64,000 nucleotides of DNA. Source: Oharaeibacter diazotrophicus (lineage in GTDB: Bacteria > Pseudomonadota > Alphaproteobacteria > Rhizobiales > Pleomorphomonadaceae). Positions within the stretch are counted from its first letter, which is position 1. Each line of letters opens with the position of its first letter. The notes beneath the pieces were generated by a model, which was not told the origin of the DNA, made no database searches, and saw only the letters and a program-made list of their open reading frames with translations. Below, piece by piece: positions 18,112 to 27,295 of the stretch. Location: positions 62,001 to 126,000 of the forward strand of contig NZ_SNXY01000009.1 in NCBI RefSeq assembly GCF_004362745.1, written 5' to 3'. Both the position numbers and the translations under genes were made by a program.

Positions 18112-19707
18112 TCAGTAGCCGAGCGCGAAGCCGTCCTTGCGGTGGTCGGAACCGCCGATCAGCGTGCCGGTGTCCGGGTCGATCCAGATCGCCTGGCCGC
18201 CACCGATCGGACCGTCCGAGGCGACGAGATCGAAGCCCATGGCGGCGAGCATCGGGCCGGCGCGGTCGCGGACGAGGCCCTCGGCCTCGACCTCGGCCGA
18301 GCCCGGCAGCGGGAACACGCGCGGCAGGTCGAGCGCCTCCTGGACGCTGCAGCCGTGGCCGAACAGGCGCGACAGGAACACCGCCTGCCCCATCGCCTGA
18401 TAATGGCCGCCCATGACGCCGAAGGGCATCACCGCGCGGCCGTTGCGCGTGACCATGCCCGGGATGATCGTGTGCAGCGGCCGCTTGCGCGGCGCCACCG
18501 TGTTGGGGTGGCCCGGCTCGAGGGTGAAGCTGCAGCCGCGGTTGTGCAGCATGATGCCGGAGCGCGGCGTCATGATGCCGGAGCCGTAGTGGTAGAAGAT
18601 CGAGTTGATGAAGCTGACCGCGGTGCGGTCCTTGTCGACGACGGCGACGTAGACCGTGTCGCGATGCGGCGCGCCGACGGGCGGCGCTGCGCCGAGGCCG
18701 CTCTCGCCGCGCGCGACCCGGTCCGCGAGGTCGGCGACCAAGGTCTCGTCGAGCAGCGCCGCGGCGAGCCCGTGCGGGTCGGCGCCGTCGGCGAGCAGGC
18801 GGTCGCGCACCGCGTAGGCGAAGCGGGTGGCGCGGATCTCGGTGGCGATCGTCGCCGGATCGACCGGGCCGCCGGTGGCGGGTTGGCGCTCCAGGATCTT
18901 CATGATCAAGAGCGCGATCACGCCCTGGCCGTTCGGCGGGCACTCGTGGACGGTGTGGCCCCGGAAGCCGGTCGCGACCGGCGTGACATACTCGCCCACG
19001 GCGGTCTCGAAGTCCTCGAGGGTGTGGAGGCCGCCGCGTTCGGCGAGGGTCGCCACCATCTCGGCGGCGATCTCGCCGCGGTAGAAGGCGTCGCGGCCTT
19101 CGCGGCCGATCCGCTCCAGCGTGTCGGCGAGCGCCGGCTGGCGCTGGATGGAGCCGACCGCCGGCGCGGCGCCGTCGACCAGGAACGTCGCGGCGGCGGT
19201 GGGGTCGGCAGCGAGGTGGTCGCGCTCGTCGGCGATGTCGAAGGCGACGCGCGGCGTCACCGGATAGCCCGTGCGCGCCATGGCGACGGCGGGGGCGAGC
19301 AGTTCGGCCATCGTCATCCGGCCGTGGTCGGCGACGAGCCGGGTCCAGGCGTCGACGGCGCCGGGGATCGTGACCGCGTGCGGCGAGCGGCGCTCGATCG
19401 CGGTCACGCCGAGGCCGGCGAGGCGCTCGGGCGTCATCGCGGCCGGGGCGCGGCCGGAGCCGTTGTAGGCGACGACGCGGTCGCCGCCGCCGGGGGCGAT
19501 CAGGGCGAAGCAGTCGCCGCCGATGCCGGTCGATCCCGCCTCGACCACGCACTGGACGGCGCAGGCCGCGACGGCGGCGTCGACGGCGTTGCCGCCGGCC
19601 TTCAGCACCTCGACCGCGGTCAGCGTGGCGGCGGCGTGGGAGGTCGCCGCCATGCCGGTGCGCCCGAGGGCCACCGAACGGCCGGGCAGCTCGAAATTCC
19701 TGATCAC
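18112..19707 (-). CDS. gamma-glutamyltransferase family protein
   Basis: A 531-aa Ntn hydrolase of the gamma-glutamyltranspeptidase family, made as a single chain that self-cleaves before a Thr. The likely nucleophile Thr is in the HRDTVYVAVVDKD segment (residues ~345-355). Further family blocks are EAGSTGIGGDCFALI near the N-terminus and the C-terminal PLHTIIPGMV and MPFGVMGGHYQAMG. No signal peptide is evident, unlike periplasmic GGT, so a cytoplasmic role on imported gamma-glutamyl compounds is likely. The start is GTG, with GAGGAAG upstream. It lies between a binding-protein gene and the isochorismatase-family gene. Confidence 0.88.
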   Translation of the reverse strand: MIRNFELPGRSVALGRTGMAATSHAAATLTAVEVLKAGGNAVDAAVAACAVQCVVEAGSTGIGGDCFALIAPGGGDRVVAYNGSGRAPAAMTPERLAGLGVTAIERRSPHAVTIPGAVDAWTRLVADHGRMTMAELLAPAVAMARTGYPVTPRVAFDIADERDHLAADPTAAATFLVDGAAPAVGSIQRQPALADTLERIGREGRDAFYRGEIAAEMVATLAERGGLHTLEDFETAVGEYVTPVATGFRGHTVHECPPNGQGVIALLIMKILERQPATGGPVDPATIATEIRATRFAYAVRDRLLADGADPHGLAAALLDETLVADLADRVARGESGLGAAPPVGAPHRDTVYVAVVDKDRTAVSFINSIFYHYGSGIMTPRSGIMLHNRGCSFTLEPGHPNTVAPRKRPLHTIIPGMVTRNGRAVMPFGVMGGHYQAMGQAVFLSRLFGHGCSVQEALDLPRVFPLPGSAEVEAEGLVRDRAGPMLAAMGFDLVASDGPIGGGQAIWIDPDTGTLIGGSDHRKDGFALGY

Positions 19708-19820
19708 GTCTTCCTCGCTAGCCTGTCGTGGTGCGACCGCTCGTGCGTCGCGGCCGGCCGATTCGCGACCGGACGGACCGGCGCGGCAGGGATCCTATCC
19801 GCCCGCGCCGGTCCGTACGA

Positions 19821-20660
19821 TCATTGGAACGAGACCTTCAGCCACTGCTCGGCGAGGCGCTCGATGGTCCCGTCGGCCTTGGCGGCGGCGATGGCCGCGT
19901 CGAACTTCGCCTTCAGTTCGGTGTCGTCCCGGCGCAGGCCGACCGCGATGCCCTTGCCGAACACGCCGCCGACGAAGGTGGGGCCGACCTGGGCGTAGCC
20001 GGCGAAGTCGGGCTTCGACAGCGTGTTGCCGATCGCTGTGGTCTGCTCGACGATGGCGTCGAGCCGGCCGGCGAGGATGTCGAGGTCGTGCTGCTCGACC
20101 GTCTTGTACTCGCGCTTCTCGGCGACGCCGGCGAGATAGGTGTCGACGAAGCCGGCGTTGGCGGTCGAGACCTGGGCGCCGACCAGCTTGCCGGCGAGCG
20201 CCGTCTGCAGCGGCGCCAGCGCCGCCTCGACCGCGGCCGGATCGCCGCCGAGGTCGACGGTGGTGCCGGTGCCCGGGAGGTCGCCGAGCGGGCCGGCCTT
20301 CTCGGCGAGGATGCCGGCGGAGGTCGGGGCGTAGGGCTCGCTGAAGGCGATCACCTTCAGCCGCTTCTCGGTGACGATCATGGAGGCCATGATCGCGTCG
20401 AACTTCTTGGCGGTGAGCGCCGGGATCAGGCCGTCCCAGTCCTGCGCCACGATCTTGCACTCGACTTTCATGCGCGCGCAGAGGTCGTTGGCGAGGTCGA
20501 CCTCGAAGCCCTTGATGGTGCCGTCCGGGCCCATGAAGTTCCAGGGCTCGTAGGCGCCCTCGGTGGCGATGGTGACGGTCGCCGGCTCCGCGAGCACGGC
20601 GGTGGCGCCGAGAGCGACGGCGGCGATCGCGGTCGCGGCGGCGATGAGATGCCTTTTCAT
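19821..20660 (-). CDS. polar amino acid ABC transporter, periplasmic binding protein
   Basis: A 279-aa solute-binding protein of the SBP_bac_3 family (lysine/arginine/octopine type). MKRHLIAAATAIAAVALG followed by VLAEPA is a Sec signal peptide with probable cleavage at ~24. The mature protein begins VTIATEGAYEPWNFMGPDGTIKGFEVDLA, the family signature. AAGGGGAA upstream supports the ATG at 20660; upstream in-frame codons are unlikely. It is divergent from the gntR-permease-ATPase unit across a 250-bp region holding an 18-bp palindrome, and it heads the minus-strand unit with GGT and the hydrolase. Confidence 0.92.
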   Translation of the reverse strand: MKRHLIAAATAIAAVALGATAVLAEPATVTIATEGAYEPWNFMGPDGTIKGFEVDLANDLCARMKVECKIVAQDWDGLIPALTAKKFDAIMASMIVTEKRLKVIAFSEPYAPTSAGILAEKAGPLGDLPGTGTTVDLGGDPAAVEAALAPLQTALAGKLVGAQVSTANAGFVDTYLAGVAEKREYKTVEQHDLDILAGRLDAIVEQTTAIGNTLSKPDFAGYAQVGPTFVGGVFGKGIAVGLRRDDTELKAKFDAAIAAAKADGTIERLAEQWLKVSFQ

Positions 20661-20799
20661 ATCGGTTCCCCTTGTCTGGTGCCGGGTCGGATTCCGCCCG
20701 CGTCCCGATCTTCGCGCCGGTGACGTCGGGCCGCCCGACCCGCAACCGGTGGGGATCCGGGGGATGGATCGACGGTGCTTGCCGGACGGCCCTTCATTG

Positions 20800-20817
20800 G
20801 GATACAAGATTGTATCC
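20800..20817. promoter_or_regulatory. palindromic operator in gntR/binding-protein divergent region
   Basis: GGATACAA-GA-TTGTATCC is a perfect palindrome with 8-bp arms. It lies between the divergent starts at 20660 (-) and 20912 (+) and is the best candidate binding site for the adjacent FCD-type GntR protein (inference). Confidence 0.65.
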
Positions 20818-20911
20818 AATCTGGCAACCAAGCATCCCCATCGCGATCGCCACCGAGCTGATAGGCTCCAGGGAGCCCCGAATCCCGCCGTTTCCGAAGG
20901 ATCGTCCCCGC

Positions 20912-21613
20912 GTGACCGCCGACACCGTGACCGTCACCTCCTCCGTCCGTCGCCGGACCTACGAACAGCTGAAGGCGCTGATCCTGTCGCACGCGGTGCG
21001 GCCGGCGGAGAAGCTGTCCGAGATCGCGCTTGCCAAGCGGCTCGGCGTCAGCCGGACGCCGCTGCGCGAGGCGCTGATGAAGCTCGAGGAGGAGGGTCTC
21101 GTCACAAGCGAGCGCAACGTCGGCTACACGGTGGCCGACCTCGACATCGAGACGGTCTGCCACCTGCTCGAAGTGCGCAAGGCGCTCGACGTGCTGGCCG
21201 CCGAACTCGCCTGCGACCGGGCGAGCGACGACGACCTCGCCGCGATCCGCGACGTCGTCCGCCAGATCGGCGAGCTGCGCAAGGACGACACCTCGGCCGA
21301 GAACATGGCGCGGCGCCTCGAACTCGGGCTGGAGATCCACCGGGTCGTCGTCAAGGCGACCGGCAACGAGGCGCTCCTACGCGCCACCGACCAGATCTAC
21401 CAGCAGCTGCGCCTCGCGCTCTGGATGGAGGTGCTCTGGGTCGAACTCGGCGACAGCGACTACGAGGAGCACCGGGCCATCGCCGAGGCGATCGGCGCGC
21501 GCGACCGCGAGGCCGCCGCCCGGGCCGCGGCCTTCCACGTGCAGAGCTCGCTCGAGAACCTCGTCCGTCTGAACGAGGTCACCAAGCTCCGACGCCTGCC
21601 GCGCGGCGTCTGA
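20912..21613 (+). CDS. GntR-family (FCD) transcriptional regulator
   Basis: A 233-aa regulator with an N-terminal winged helix (RRRTYEQLKALILSHAVRPAEKLSE, then ALAKRLGVSRTPLREALMKLEEEGLV) and a C-terminal all-helical FCD ligand domain (~residues 85-215), whose metal/ligand His/Asp residues are typical of the FadR subfamily. AAGGA ten bases upstream supports the GTG start at 20912. It sits first in the operon with two permeases and an ATPase, divergent from the binding protein, so it probably controls this importer in response to the transported compound, binding the palindrome at 20800. Confidence 0.9.
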   Translation: MTADTVTVTSSVRRRTYEQLKALILSHAVRPAEKLSEIALAKRLGVSRTPLREALMKLEEEGLVTSERNVGYTVADLDIETVCHLLEVRKALDVLAAELACDRASDDDLAAIRDVVRQIGELRKDDTSAENMARRLELGLEIHRVVVKATGNEALLRATDQIYQQLRLALWMEVLWVELGDSDYEEHRAIAEAIGARDREAAARAAAFHVQSSLENLVRLNEVTKLRRLPRGV

Positions 21614-21633
21614 ACGGGGAGGACTGGGAGCGC

Positions 21634-22365
21634 ATGACCGAGGCCGTCGCCGACTATCTCACCCTCGTCGGCTTCGGCCCGACCGGCTGGGGTGCGGCGC
21701 TCCTCGCCGCCACGGCCACGACGCTCGCGGTGGCGGCCACCGGCTTCGTTCTCGGCATCGCGATCGGCGTCGCCGTCGCGGCGGCGAAATGCTCGGGCTC
21801 GACGCCGCTGCGCCTCGCCGGCGACGCCTACACCACCGTGCTGCGCGGCGTGCCGGACCTCCTGGTGATCTACCTGTTCTACTTCGGCGGCAGCGCCGCG
21901 CTCGGCGCGATCGGCGGCCTGTTCGGCGCCGAGGGTTTCGTCGGCATGCCGGCCTTCGCAACCGGCGCCGCCGCGATCGGCGTCGTCTCGGGCGCCTATC
22001 AGGCCGAGGTGCTGCGCGGGGCGTGGTACGCGGTCTCGCGCGGCGAGATCGAGGCGGCGCGCTCGGTGGGGATGCGCGGGGCGACGCTGCTGCGCCGGAT
22101 CGTGGCGCCGCTGGTGCTGCGCCACGCCCTGCCCGGGCTCGGCAACACCTGGCAGCTCGTGCTGAAGGAATCCGCGCTGGTCTCGGTCACCGGCCTCGTC
22201 GAACTCCTGCGGCAGGCGCAGGTCGGCGCCGGCTCGACGCGGCGGCCGTTCGAGTTCTACGTGACGGCGCTGGCGATCTACCTCGCGATCACCTGGGTGT
22301 CCTCCCGCCTCACCGGCCGCCTGGAGCGGCGGGCGATGCGCGGGGTTCGGAGGGCGGCGCCGTGA
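21634..22365 (+). CDS. amino acid ABC transporter permease (HisQ-like)
   Basis: A 243-aa inner-membrane permease of the HisM/HisQ family. About five hydrophobic segments can be traced. The EAA loop that contacts the ATPase is seen in [23 protein letters not shown] (~residues 135-157). GGGGAGGA precedes the ATG at 21634. The stop overlaps the GTG start of the second permease (GTGA). It works with the neighbouring permease, the ATPase and the divergent binding protein as one polar-amino-acid importer. Confidence 0.92.
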   Translation: MTEAVADYLTLVGFGPTGWGAALLAATATTLAVAATGFVLGIAIGVAVAAAKCSGSTPLRLAGDAYTTVLRGVPDLLVIYLFYFGGSAALGAIGGLFGAEGFVGMPAFATGAAAIGVVSGAYQAEVLRGAWYAVSRGEIEAARSVGMRGATLLRRIVAPLVLRHALPGLGNTWQLVLKESALVSVTGLVELLRQAQVGAGSTRRPFEFYVTALAIYLAITWVSSRLTGRLERRAMRGVRRAAP

Positions 22366-23090
22366 TCGACTGGACCTTCCTCGCCGAGGTCGCGACGGCA
22401 CTCGCGCCGGGCATCCCGCTGACGCTCGAACTCGCGGCGATCGCCGTCGTCTCCGGCTTCCTCCTCGCCGCGCCGCTCGCCTTCGCGGCCGTCCACGGCG
22501 GATCGGTCGGACGCGGGATCGCCGCCGCCTACGTGTTCGTGTTCCGCGGCTCGCCGCTCCTGGTGCAGATCTTCCTGATCTACTACGGCCTCGGCCAGTT
22601 CCGGCCGTTCTGGCAACAGGTCGGCCTGTGGGGCGTGATGCGCGAGCCGTGGTGGTGCGCGATCCTGGCGCTGACGCTGAACACCGCCGCCTACGGCAGC
22701 GAGGTGCTGCGCGGCGCCCTCCTCTCGGTGCCGCACGGCCAGATCGAGGCGGCGCGGGCTTGCGGCATGTCCGGACCGCTTCTACTCCGGCGCATCGTCG
22801 CGCCGATCGCGTTGCGCGCCGCCCTGCCCGGCTACGGCAACGAGATCGTGCTGATGGTCAAGGGCACCGCCCTCGCCTCGGTGATCACGCTGATGGAGGT
22901 GACCGGCATCGCCGGCAAGCTGATCGCCGAGACCTTCCGCGCCGTCGAGGTGTTCGTCGTCGCCGGCGCGATCTACCTCGCGATCAACGTCGTGCTGACC
23001 CGCGCGATCGCGGCGCTCGAGACGCGGCTGATGCGCCACCACCTGCCCTTCGAGCCGCCCGAGCCGGCGGGAGACATCACCCATGGCTGA
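22362..23090 (+). CDS. amino acid ABC transporter permease (HisM-like)
   Basis: A 242-aa second permease of the heterodimeric membrane channel. It starts at GTG 22362 inside the stop of the first permease. Membrane segments alternate with the EAA loop [23 protein letters not shown], and the [16 protein letters not shown] block is typical of HisM/OccM. Its last codons overlap the ATPase start by eight bases. Residues [24 protein letters not shown] are also characteristic. Confidence 0.92.
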   Translation: MIDWTFLAEVATALAPGIPLTLELAAIAVVSGFLLAAPLAFAAVHGGSVGRGIAAAYVFVFRGSPLLVQIFLIYYGLGQFRPFWQQVGLWGVMREPWWCAILALTLNTAAYGSEVLRGALLSVPHGQIEAARACGMSGPLLLRRIVAPIALRAALPGYGNEIVLMVKGTALASVITLMEVTGIAGKLIAETFRAVEVFVVAGAIYLAINVVLTRAIAALETRLMRHHLPFEPPEPAGDITHG

Positions 23091-23859
23091 CATCCCCGCC
23101 GCGCGGCCCGCAATCGCGGCGAAGAACCTGCGCAAGTCCTTCGGTGGCCTCGAGGTGCTGAAGGGCGTCTCGATCGAGGCGCGCGACGGCGACGTCGTCT
23201 CGATCCTCGGCTCCTCCGGGTCGGGCAAGTCGACCATGCTGCGCTGTCTCAACATGCTGGAAGTGCCGGACTCCGGCGAGGTCGCGGTCGACGGCGAGGT
23301 GATCGGGCTCGTCCGCGGCCGCCACGGCGTCCGGCCGGCCGACCGGGCGCAGGTCGACCGCATCCGCGGCCGCGTCGCCATGGTGTTCCAAGGCTTCAAT
23401 CTCTGGTCCCACATGACGATCCTCGAGAACGTGATCGAGGCGCCGGTCCACGTCCAGAAGCGGCCGCGCGCCGAATGCGTCGCCGAGGCGGAGGCGCTGC
23501 TCGCCCGCGTCGGCATCGCCGACAAGCGCCACGCCTACCCGGCCCACCTCTCCGGCGGCCAGCAGCAGCGCGCGGCGATCGCCCGCGCCCTCGCCCAGCG
23601 CCCGCGGGTGATCCTGTTCGACGAGCCGACCTCGGCACTCGACCCGGAGCTCGTCGGCGAGGTGCTGAAGGTGATGCGCTCGCTCGCCGAGGAGGGCCGG
23701 ACCATGCTGGTGGTGACCCACGAGATGGGCTTCGCCCGCGACGTCTCCAACCGGGTGATGTTCCTCGCCAAGGGCGTCGTCGAGGAGGAGGGTACGCCGG
23801 ACGAGGTGTTCGGCGCGCCGCGATCGGCGGTCCTGCGCCGGTTCCTGTCGGCCGGCTGA
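23083..23859 (+). CDS. amino acid ABC transporter ATP-binding protein
   Basis: A 258-aa ATPase of the HisP/OccP/GlnQ type. Walker A is [15 protein letters not shown] (~residues 43-51), the signature is [16 protein letters not shown], and Walker B is [14 protein letters not shown] with the switch His in [11 protein letters not shown]. The start overlaps the second permease. It ends the gntR-permease-permease-ATPase operon. Confidence 0.94.
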   Translation: MADIPAARPAIAAKNLRKSFGGLEVLKGVSIEARDGDVVSILGSSGSGKSTMLRCLNMLEVPDSGEVAVDGEVIGLVRGRHGVRPADRAQVDRIRGRVAMVFQGFNLWSHMTILENVIEAPVHVQKRPRAECVAEAEALLARVGIADKRHAYPAHLSGGQQQRAAIARALAQRPRVILFDEPTSALDPELVGEVLKVMRSLAEEGRTMLVVTHEMGFARDVSNRVMFLAKGVVEEEGTPDEVFGAPRSAVLRRFLSAG

Positions 23860-23887
23860 AGGGCGGTGGAGCGGGCGGAATAAAACC

Positions 23888-23902
23888 TGAGTGAAAAACT
23901 CT
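23888..23902 (+). promoter_or_regulatory. possible iron-responsive (IRO-like) box
   Basis: TGA-N9-TCT, one base off the RirA IRO-box TGA-N9-TCA, contains the inverted repeat GAGT-N5-ACTC. It lies in an AT-rich patch 66 bp upstream of a metal-chelate-type binding protein gene. Suggestive only. Confidence 0.3.
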
Positions 23903-23967
23903 TGATTTAGGTCGGCCACCCCCGTAGGGAACGCGGCGAGTTCCCCCGAGGACGTGGACACGACGAC

Positions 23968-24978
23968 ATGCGGACCCTTCTCCCCAGCCTGCCGGTGGCC
24001 TTCGCCGCCGCCTTCGTCTCGACCGCGGCGCTCGCCGGCCCGACGACCTATCCGCTGACGATCGAGAACTGCGGGCGGAGCGTCACCTTCGCCAAGGCAC
24101 CGGAGCGGGCGGTGGCGCTCGGCCAGAACAGCGCCGAGATCCTGCTGCTGCTCGGCCTTGCCGACCGGATGGCCGGCACGGCGTTCTGGCCGAACGAGGT
24201 GCTGCCGGAGATCGCGGCGGAGAACGCCAAGGTCGACGTGCTGACCGTCGAGTTCCCGACCCTCGAGGCCGTGCTGGCCAAGCAGCCGGACTTCGTGCCG
24301 GCCATGCTGGTGACGCTGCTCGGGCCGGACAGCAAGGTCGCAAAGCGCGAGGACTTCGAGGCGCTCGGCATCCCGACCTACCTGTCGCCGAGCGCCTGCT
24401 CGACGGTGCGGACGACCAAGGACGCCTACGGCGCCCGGACGTCGCTGTGGAACATGGACCTCGTCTACCGCGAGATCGACGACCTCGCCCGCATATTCGG
24501 CGTCGCCGACCGCGGCGAGGCGCTGATCGCCCGCTTCAAGGCCCGCGAGGCGGCGCTGCGCGCGAAGTTCCCCCGCAAGGAGGGCCTCACCTTCCTGTTC
24601 TGGTTCTCGAGCCCCTCCCCCGACGGCGACGCCTATCTCGGCGGCGGCAACGGCCCGTCCGGTTACGTCGCCGACCTCCTCGGCGGCACCAACGCGATCC
24701 GCACCGAGGCCGATTGGCCGACGCTCGGCTGGGAGGGCATCATGGCCGCCGCCCCGACGGTGATCGTGGCGGCCCAGGTCGACCGCAAGCGCTGGGACCT
24801 CGACCGCGCCGACAACAAGATCGCCTTCCTGACTTCCGACCCGACCGTGAGCCAGATGGAGGCGGTGACGAAGAAGCGCATCGTGGTGATGAGCGGGGCG
24901 GCGATGAACCCGAGCATCCGCACGCTCTACGGCGCCGAGGAGATCGCCGCGCAGCTCGAAGCGCTCGACCTGCCGTGA
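23968..24978 (+). CDS. metal-chelate/siderophore-type ABC transporter binding protein
   Basis: A 336-aa periplasmic binding protein of the class III (FepB/BtuF-like) fold. A signal peptide is evident (MRTLLPSLPVAFAAAFVSTAALA, cleavage ~23). The mature domain begins YPLTIENCGRSVTFAKAPERAVALG, the TonB-linked importer signature, with two lobes separated near EIDDLARIFGVADRGEALIARF. Substrate, whether Fe-siderophore, cobalamin or another chelate, cannot be decided. The stop overlaps the permease start (GTGA). An IRO-like box upstream hints at iron regulation. Confidence 0.88.
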   Translation: MRTLLPSLPVAFAAAFVSTAALAGPTTYPLTIENCGRSVTFAKAPERAVALGQNSAEILLLLGLADRMAGTAFWPNEVLPEIAAENAKVDVLTVEFPTLEAVLAKQPDFVPAMLVTLLGPDSKVAKREDFEALGIPTYLSPSACSTVRTTKDAYGARTSLWNMDLVYREIDDLARIFGVADRGEALIARFKAREAALRAKFPRKEGLTFLFWFSSPSPDGDAYLGGGNGPSGYVADLLGGTNAIRTEADWPTLGWEGIMAAAPTVIVAAQVDRKRWDLDRADNKIAFLTSDPTVSQMEAVTKKRIVVMSGAAMNPSIRTLYGAEEIAAQLEALDLP

Positions 24979-26015
24979 CGCGGACGATCGCCGCGGACGG
25001 CGGCGCGGGCCGGCTCGCCCTGCTCTTGGCGCTCGGCGCGGTCGCGCTCGCCTTCGCGGTCGCGGTGGCGACCGCGATCGGCGACTACGCGATCGGGCTC
25101 GGGACCGTGGCGCTCGCCGTGACCAACGGCGTCGGGCTCACCGACGCCGCGATCCCGCGCATCGAGGAGAGCGTCGTCTGGAACCTGCGCCTCAGCCGCG
25201 CCCTGGTGGCGGCGCTGGCGGGGGCGGGGCTGTCGATCTGCGGCACCATCCTGCAGGCGCTCTTGCGCAACGCGCTCGCCGAGCCCTACGTGCTCGGCGT
25301 CTCGGCCGGCGCCTCGACCGGCGCGGTCGCGGTCATCGTGCTCGGCATCGGCGCCGGCGGCCTGTCGCTGTCGGCGGGCGCCTTCGCCGGCGCCTTCGCG
25401 GCCTTCGCCCTGGTCGCGCTGCTCTCGAACGGGGCGACCAGCGGACCGAACCACACCATCCTCGCCGGCGTCGCCGCCTCGCAGCTCTTCAACGCGGCGA
25501 CGTCCTACATCGTCACCACCGCCGGCAACGCCCAGCAGGCGCGCGACGTGATGTTCTGGCTGCTCGGCAGCTTCGGCGGCGTGCGCTGGCCCGACGTCCA
25601 GCTGCTGCTCGTCGTCGTGGTCGCCGGCCTCGCGGCCTGCCTGTGGATGGCACGCGCGCTCGACGCCTTCACCTTCGGCGACGAGGACGCCGCCGCGCTC
25701 GGCGTGCCGGTGGGGCGGATCCGCCTCGCGCTGTTCGTCGTCACCGCCATGGTCACCGCCACCATCGTCGGCATGGTCGGCACGATCGGCTTCGTCGGCC
25801 TCGTGGTTCCGCACGCCGCCCGCTTCCTGGTCGGCCCGATGCACCTCAGGCTGCTGCCGACCGCGGCGGTCCTCGGCGCCCTGTTCATGACGACCGCCGA
25901 CATCGCCTCGCGGGTGATCGTCGCCCAGCAGACCGTGCCGATCGGGGTAGTGACCGCGCTGGTCGGCGTGCCCTTCTTCGCGCTGATCCTCCATCGTTCG
26001 AGGCCGCGGCCGTGA
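24975..26015 (+). CDS. FecCD-family ABC transporter permease
   Basis: A 346-aa permease of the FecCD/BtuC family with about nine to ten hydrophobic segments. Diagnostic blocks are WNLRLSRALVAALAGAGLSICG and QALLRNALAEPYVLGVSAGASTGA near the N-terminus and TIGFVGLVVPHAARFLVG in the C-terminal third. The start is a GTG overlapping the binding-protein stop. The C-terminus overlaps the ATPase gene start by four bases. Only one permease gene is present, so a homodimer is expected. Confidence 0.92.
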   Translation: MTRTIAADGGAGRLALLLALGAVALAFAVAVATAIGDYAIGLGTVALAVTNGVGLTDAAIPRIEESVVWNLRLSRALVAALAGAGLSICGTILQALLRNALAEPYVLGVSAGASTGAVAVIVLGIGAGGLSLSAGAFAGAFAAFALVALLSNGATSGPNHTILAGVAASQLFNAATSYIVTTAGNAQQARDVMFWLLGSFGGVRWPDVQLLLVVVVAGLAACLWMARALDAFTFGDEDAAALGVPVGRIRLALFVVTAMVTATIVGMVGTIGFVGLVVPHAARFLVGPMHLRLLPTAAVLGALFMTTADIASRVIVAQQTVPIGVVTALVGVPFFALILHRSRPRP

Positions 26016-26776
26016 CCGTCGTCGCCCACGACCTCACCTGGGGCGCCGGCCGGCGCGCCATCGTCGCCGGGGTCTCGCTGGCGGTCGCCCGGGGCGAGAC
26101 GCTCGGGCTGATCGGGCCGAACGGCTCCGGCAAGTCGTCGCTGCTGCGCCTGCTCGCCGGGCTGCGGAAGCCATGGTCCGGGCGCGTCGAGATCGAGGGG
26201 CGCGACGTCGCCGCCGTGGCGCGCCGGGCATTGGCGCGGCAGGTAGCCTTCGTGCAGCAGCACGCCGCCACCGAGACCAGCGTCACCGTCCGCGACGTCG
26301 TCCGGCTCGGCCGGACACCGCACCGCTCCGCCCTCTCAGGCTGGTCGGCGGCGGACGAGGCGGCCGTCGCGGCGGCCCTGGCGCGGGTCGACATGACCGA
26401 GCGCGCGGCGCAAGTCTGGCAGACGCTGTCGGGCGGCGAGCGCCAGCGCGTCCACGTCGCCCGCGCCCTGGCGCAGGCGCCGCGGATCCTGTTCCTCGAC
26501 GAGCCGACCAACCACCTCGACATCCATCACCAGATCGAGATCCTGCGAATGGTCCGCGAGCTCGCGCTGACCAGCGTGGTGGCGCTGCACGACCTCAACC
26601 TCGCGGCGATGTTCTGCGACCGCATCGTGGTGCTGCAGGCCGGATCCGTGATCGCGGCAGGCCCGCCGGAGGCGGTGCTGACGACCGATCTCCTGCGCGC
26701 GGTGTTCCGCGTCGAGGCCGAGGTCGTCCCCTCCCCCCGCCACGGCCGGCCGCGCATCCTGTTCGAGCCGGGCTGA
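26012..26776 (+). CDS. FepC/BtuD-type ABC transporter ATP-binding protein
   Basis: A 254-aa ATPase. Walker A is GLIGPNGSGKSSLLRL (~residues 35-43), the signature motif is TLSGGERQRVHVARAL, Walker B is ILFLDEPTNHLDIHHQ, and the switch His is in VVALHDLNLAAMFCD. The family is that of iron-siderophore and cobalamin importers. The start is GTG within the permease stop. It completes a three-gene importer; the convergent merR-like gene lies 12 bp beyond. Confidence 0.93.
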   Translation: MTVVAHDLTWGAGRRAIVAGVSLAVARGETLGLIGPNGSGKSSLLRLLAGLRKPWSGRVEIEGRDVAAVARRALARQVAFVQQHAATETSVTVRDVVRLGRTPHRSALSGWSAADEAAVAAALARVDMTERAAQVWQTLSGGERQRVHVARALAQAPRILFLDEPTNHLDIHHQIEILRMVRELALTSVVALHDLNLAAMFCDRIVVLQAGSVIAAGPPEAVLTTDLLRAVFRVEAEVVPSPRHGRPRILFEPG

Positions 26777-26788
26777 GGGAAGGCTCGG

Positions 26789-27226
26789 TCAGCCGGGCGC
26801 GGCCTTCCCCCTCGCCGCCGACCGTCGCCGGCCGCCGCGGCTGCCGGCGACGTCGACGAGGCGGCGGAAGGTCGGGCACTCCATGTGCGAGGGCGCCGAG
26901 CAATCGGCGACGTGGCGGAGCGTGTCGGCGAGCGCGGCGAGCTCGCGGATCTTGCGGTCGATCTCGTCGGCCTTCCGGCGGAGGGCGTCGCGCGGCAGGT
27001 CGGGCCGGCCGTCGCGGCCGAACATGCCGGCGATCTCGTCGAGCGAGAAGCCGGCCGACTTGCCCATCGCGATCAGCTTCAGCTGCAGCAGCACCTCCGG
27101 CGGGAACTGCCGGCGCAGCCCGTGCCGGGAGACGGACGAAATCAGCCCGGCCTCCTCGTAGTAGCGCAGCGCCGAGGGCTTGACGCCGCTCGCCGCGGCG
27201 ACCTCCCCGATGTCGAGGAATTTCAT
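26789..27226 (-). CDS. MerR-family transcriptional regulator
   Basis: A 145-aa regulator with an N-terminal MerR winged helix (MKFLDIGEVAAASGVKPSALRYYEEAGLI) and a dimerisation helix (~75-110). The C-terminus has two cysteines spaced C-x7-C (DCSAPSHMEC), not the SoxR CxxCxxxxxC pattern, so metal or redox sensing is possible but unproven. The ATG at 27226 fits the MerR start; upstream in-frame codons overlap the control region. It is divergent from an MFS exporter, with a SoxR-type dyad between the two starts. Confidence 0.88.
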   Translation of the reverse strand: MKFLDIGEVAAASGVKPSALRYYEEAGLISSVSRHGLRRQFPPEVLLQLKLIAMGKSAGFSLDEIAGMFGRDGRPDLPRDALRRKADEIDRKIRELAALADTLRHVADCSAPSHMECPTFRRLVDVAGSRGGRRRSAARGKAAPG

Positions 27227-27232
27227 GCTTGA

Positions 27233-27250
27233 CCTCAAGTCGGCTTGAAG
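27233..27250. promoter_or_regulatory. SoxR/MerR-type dyad between merR-like gene and MFS gene
   Basis: CCTCAAG-TCGG-CTTGAAG is an 18-bp dyad with one mismatch, close to the soxbox pattern CCTCAAG-N4-CTTGAGG. A TTGACC -35-like element overlaps its left edge (27229-27234), as in MerR-type promoters. Confidence 0.7.
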
Positions 27251-27295
27251 TGGCAGCCTGCTCCCGACCTGAAATTTCCGCAAGGGGAGACAAGA

